From Deltaproteobacteria bacterium (GTDB taxonomy: Bacteria; Desulfobacterota; DSM-4660; Desulfatiglandales; Desulfatiglandaceae): 7,889 nucleotides of DNA. Each line of letters opens with the position of its first letter. Positions within the stretch are counted from its first letter, which is position 1. Location of the stretch: NCBI GenBank assembly GCA_018644785.1, contig JABGPV010000235.1:1-7889 (forward strand). The letters run 5' to 3'. The notes under the pieces were generated by a model. The model had not been told where the DNA came from and did no database searches. It worked only from the letters and a program-made list of their open reading frames with translations. A program made the position numbers and the translations under genes. Below are positions 6,207 to 7,889 of this stretch, piece after piece.

Positions 6207-7142
6207 CTACACCAGTAGATTATTTTGCGAGTCGACCATTGTGACTGTTTCCCCATCGACCTTAAGAATCCAGGCCAATTTCTTATCGCTAGGAAGGCGA
6301 ACAGCCGTTCGTTTAACCGCAAGCAGGCAACCTTCCTGTACCGGGCGTCCGCAGTTGCTCACATCCCCTGTCCTGCCGTTCCTCCAACTAACTCGAAAAA
6401 AATCACTATCTCTTGCTCCAATCAATTCCGCAAAAGTCTGAAGAGGAAAGGCAGGAGTGAAAGAACCAAAGAAAGAAAAGTCAGGCCTCAAATGCCAGCA
6501 GGTCTCATGAGAGGTCGTTGCGGAGCCAAAATCAGGAAGCTCTTTGGACCTAAATGATGCATCAACAGAGGGGGCGAAAAAACCTCGTCTCACGGTTGAG
6601 GATGGAATGATTACTGCCAAGGCCTCAAGGTAGGTCCAGCGTCTATCCTCATCTCGCTCGATCAGTTCATGATAGCCTAGGAAGAAGAACTCTGCGTTAC
6701 CTATTGCGCCTACATAGTTTTTTTCAGAAATAGCGTTGAAAACGGCTTTCGCTGGCGAAGCAAAGCCTGGCGTCAGTGTAATTTCAGGCAGTGCAGGATT
6801 GAAAACCCGTAGCGCTAACTCGATTTTTTGAAAATCTCGCTTTGATGCGTATGGAAAAAGAACAGCACTCAATGCGAAACGCACCTTAGCTTCCCATCTG
6901 CTTAACGGCCGGTTTCTTACTTCGCGAAAGGAAACAGAAATCGCATTCTCAAGGTCCCAGCCAGCATGAGCGTCCAAAGGTGCGCAAGCTTCGTTCAGCT
7001 TTGCTTCGAGGTGGCTGAGCAACTCCTTGCCTACCAACCCTAGCTGATCGAGTGCTTGCCACTCTCTCGATACACAATTTGCCCAGGCAGGAAGGTCCAA
7101 ACGTACTTCAGAAGTTCCCAGTTCGATCAGGGTGTAAATCAC
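6207..7142 (-). CDS. Hypothetical protein (311 aa as read), 5' end uncertain
   Basis: I do not recognise the family. The product is a mixed alpha/beta, soluble-looking protein without membrane segments. The first part is helical and acidic (EWQALDQLG, LLSHLEAKLNEA), the centre has aromatic-rich helices (AEFFFLGYHELIERDEDRR), and the C-terminal third looks strand-rich (CLLAVKRTAVRLPSD, LAWILKVDGETVTMVDSQ). Cysteines are few and no catalytic motif is evident. The only usual start in this frame is GTG at 7142, which has no ribosome site. A well-placed AAGGTGA stands before an ATG at 7185, but that ATG is in another frame that ends after 25 codons. The true N-terminus is therefore uncertain: frameshift, leader peptide or 5' loss. 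It is followed after 2 bases by the 93-codon gene. Function cannot be inferred; an accessory two-gene module is possible given the neighbouring transposase. Confidence 0.7.
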   Translation of the reverse strand: MIYTLIELGTSEVRLDLPAWANCVSREWQALDQLGLVGKELLSHLEAKLNEACAPLDAHAGWDLENAISVSFREVRNRPLSRWEAKVRFALSAVLFPYASKRDFQKIELALRVFNPALPEITLTPGFASPAKAVFNAISEKNYVGAIGNAEFFFLGYHELIERDEDRRWTYLEALAVIIPSSTVRRGFFAPSVDASFRSKELPDFGSATTSHETCWHLRPDFSFFGSFTPAFPLQTFAELIGARDSDFFRVSWRNGRTGDVSNCGRPVQEGCLLAVKRTAVRLPSDKKLAWILKVDGETVTMVDSQNNLLV

Positions 7143-7185
7143 GGCTGTTGGAGAGAATGAAAAAATCAGAGAAAGTACGGGACAT
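7108..7185 (-). CDS. 25-codon frame with the good ribosome site (leader peptide or lost N-terminus)
   Basis: On the minus strand AAGGTGA stands 5 bases before ATG (7185-7183). This opens a frame of 25 codons (MSRTFSDFFILSNSRDLHP...) ending in TGA at 7110-7108, inside the start of the 311-codon frame. Removing one base near 7143-7145 would join MSRTFSDFFILSNS directly to the VIYTLIELG start of the long frame, giving a protein of about 325 aa. This reads as the true N-terminus separated by a one-base shift, or as a translated leader coupled to the GTG at 7142. Confidence 0.45.
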   Translation of the reverse strand: MSRTFSDFFILSNSRDLHPDRTGNF

Positions 7186-7193
7186 TTGGTTCA

Positions 7194-7231
7194 CCTTATG
7201 TTAGAGCAAAATATGCAACTCTAACTTAAGG
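7194..7231. repeat. Near-perfect 13-bp inverted repeat between divergent genes
   Basis: CCTTATGTTAGAG (7194-7206) and CTCTAACTTAAGG (7219-7231) are inverted copies matching at 12 of 13 positions around a 12-base spacer, CAAAATATGCAA. The outer ends include Shine-Dalgarno bases of the divergent genes: AAGG of the minus-strand AAGGTGA and AAGG of the plus-strand AAGGAG. It may be an operator. In RNA it would hide the ribosome site of either gene, a known way insertion sequences silence read-through expression of transposase. It may also mark the element's end. Confidence 0.75.
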
Positions 7232-7239
7232 AGATTACG

Positions 7240-7452
7240 ATGGAAAAAGACTGTTATAAAGATATCATCGAAGAGGTCAGTAAGAAATTGGCTGATAAAT
7301 TTTGCTCCGAAGAAAAAGGATTAGCCGCAAGAGCAACGATGATAGATCAAGACGTCCAAACCTTGGTCCAGGAAATCGGTCTTAAGGCGACCCAAAATAT
7401 TTTGGAGGTTACGCGCGACGAAATAGTCGCTAAAAAAAACCCGAAGGATTGA
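7240..7452 (+). CDS. Transposase N-terminal part, frame A (70 aa)
   Basis: A short, largely helical and charged protein (KDIIEEVSKKLADKF, then ATMIDQDVQTLVQEIGLKA) that reads as the N-terminus of the transposase continued in frame B. An excellent AAGGAG (7228-7233) lies 6 bases before the ATG. It ends at TGA 7450-7452, and the next frame begins at TTG 7449 with a 4-base TTGA overlap. An A AAA AAC heptamer at 7434-7440, in the correct phase, would let some ribosomes slip back one base and read through to frame B as a fused product of about 202 aa. Alone, the 70-aa product could act as a regulator, as for other insertion sequences with frame-shifted transposases. No catalytic residues are present in this part. 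Confidence 0.75.
   Translation: MEKDCYKDIIEEVSKKLADKFCSEEKGLAARATMIDQDVQTLVQEIGLKATQNILEVTRDEIVAKKNPKD
7434..7440 (+). promoter_or_regulatory. -1 ribosomal frameshift slippery heptamer A AAA AAC
   Basis: In the zero frame the codons read GCT AAA AAA AAC CCG, placing the canonical X XXY YYZ heptamer A AAA AAC exactly in phase, four codons before the frame A stop. After a -1 slip translation continues CCC GAA GGA TTG ACA into frame B with no stop between. Stimulators are weak by eye: GGAGG at 7404-7408 is 25 bases upstream, rather far, and only a 5-bp CAATT/AATTG stem follows (7453-7457 with 7472-7476). Confidence 0.7.
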
Positions 7453-7847
7453 CAATTCACAGAAATCCTACAATTGAGTTCAACACCATTTTTGGAAGAA
7501 TAGAAATAGGATCTCCTTATTTATGGGGGTATGGCGAAGGATGCAAGCCTTTGGTTGATGAAATGCACATCACTCACCAGGGGCGTAGTGAAACCGTGAA
7601 ACGCGCCTTGAGTGATTTCGGTATTGAGTTTTCGTTTGCTGCTGCTGCGAAACGATTCAATGAGCACTACAATTTCGATATTTCTCCAAGTGCCGTATTA
7701 CGCTCAACAAAGAAAATTGCCCATGAAGCAATGGATTATATTGAGGAAAAAATTTCCAACCCTGATCCTGAGGAAGAAAAATCCATAGAGAAGATGTTGG
7801 TTGAGCTAGATGCAATACCCGTGAATGAATTGCATTCACTGTTGTAG
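7449..7847 (+). CDS. Transposase middle part, frame B (132 aa), truncated before catalytic core
   Basis: The protein pattern fits, by recollection of the family, the pre-catalytic region of ISKra4-type transposases: a beta-rich stretch (FGRIEIGSPYLWG), a GCKPLVDE segment corresponding to the family's G-x-x-PLD block, then a helical DNA-binding-like region (SFAAAAKRF to IAHEAMDYIEEK, residues 62-101). It ends with EKMLVELD, where Asp121 stands about where the first catalytic acidic residue is expected, and then a different-looking tail of 11 residues to TAG. It has no separate ribosome site; its frame is -1 to frame A, so expression probably depends on frameshifting, with the TTG at 7449 as a translationally coupled alternative. 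The rest of the transposase, normally several hundred residues, is absent from the window. Assignment to ISKra4 is tentative. Confidence 0.65.
   Translation: MTIHRNPTIEFNTIFGRIEIGSPYLWGYGEGCKPLVDEMHITHQGRSETVKRALSDFGIEFSFAAAAKRFNEHYNFDISPSAVLRSTKKIAHEAMDYIEEKISNPDPEEEKSIEKMLVELDAIPVNELHSLL
7821..7839. repeat. Perfect 7-bp hairpin at the truncated end of the transposase
   Basis: GTGAATG (7821-7827), a 5-base AATTG loop, and CATTCAC (7833-7839) form a perfect stem inside the last codons of frame B, directly after the point where similarity to transposases seems to end. No T-run follows, so termination is unlikely. It could belong to the end of another element or to whatever replaced the catalytic part. 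Confidence 0.5.
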
Positions 7848-7889
7848 AATAGTTGATATCTTCAGTTAATCGTCAAAATACGAAGGAAT

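Larger units (their letters stand above)
7194..7847 (+). mobile_element. Insertion-sequence remnant (possibly ISKra4 group)
   Basis: The segment holds two overlapping transposase frames with a -1 slippery site, preceded by an inverted repeat. The boundaries are approximate: the left limit is the inverted repeat, the right limit is the premature stop. No terminal inverted repeats or target-site duplication can be shown, and the catalytic domain is missing from the visible 42 bases after the stop, where all frames close rapidly. The base composition is more AT-rich than the left operon, in keeping with transfer. Confidence 0.55.

Noticed and set aside
6225..6557. Plus-strand frames opposite the end of the 311-codon gene (also 6121-6441)
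   Set aside because: Low-complexity Arg/Ser-rich translations on the antisense strand, without ribosome sites or recognisable motifs.
7186..7214. Sigma-70 promoter for the transposase (TTGGTT with AAATAT)
   Set aside because: The -10 match is only 3 of 6, which is not enough to call.
7194..7231. CRISPR or tRNA-like structure at the inverted repeat
   Set aside because: It is a single palindrome with no repeated spacer arrangement and no cloverleaf; an operator or RNA hairpin explains it better.

Overview
The window looks like a chromosome segment of a strictly anaerobic, moderately GC-rich bacterium. A sulfate-reducing or syntrophic Desulfobacterota (former Deltaproteobacteria) is the best guess. 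The clues are a tungsten-type aldehyde:ferredoxin oxidoreductase beside an oxygen-sensitive 4-hydroxybutyryl-CoA dehydratase, and long acyl-CoA catabolic operons with strong AAGGAG ribosome sites. The taxon is inference; no marker gene is present.

Left part (about 1-4886, + strand): a tightly packed catabolic operon of four genes. It holds the C-terminal half of an aldehyde:ferredoxin oxidoreductase, a classical short-chain dehydrogenase/reductase, a FadD-type acyl-CoA synthetase and a 4-hydroxybutyryl-CoA dehydratase (AbfD family) with all four iron-sulfur ligands. Read as a pathway, the genes fit alcohol to aldehyde (SDR), aldehyde to acid (AOR), acid to CoA thioester (ligase), then radical dehydration of a 4-hydroxyacyl-CoA to a crotonyl-CoA-like product. 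The assignments are firm at family level; the order of steps and the true substrate are inferred.

Middle (4906-5922): a convergent DNA-repair methyltransferase gene (ogt), then about 520 bp with no convincing gene. This gap holds a possible ogt promoter, a short tandem repeat, an inverted repeat, a weak terminator-like hairpin and a 106-codon open frame that lacks a start codon.

Right part (5923-7889): accessory-looking DNA, more AT-rich towards its right end. A minus-strand pair of unrecognised genes (311 and 93 codons, 2 bp apart) lies back to back with a plus-strand transposase fragment that I place tentatively in the ISKra4 group. The transposase is split into two frames joined by a textbook -1 slippery heptamer (A AAA AAC), and it stops near where the first catalytic aspartate would be expected. 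The 54 bp between the divergent genes are dominated by a near-perfect 13-bp inverted repeat that includes ribosome-binding bases for both sides. The well-placed ribosome site of the 311-codon gene points to an ATG in the wrong frame, so that gene is frameshifted, has a leader peptide, or has lost its 5' end.
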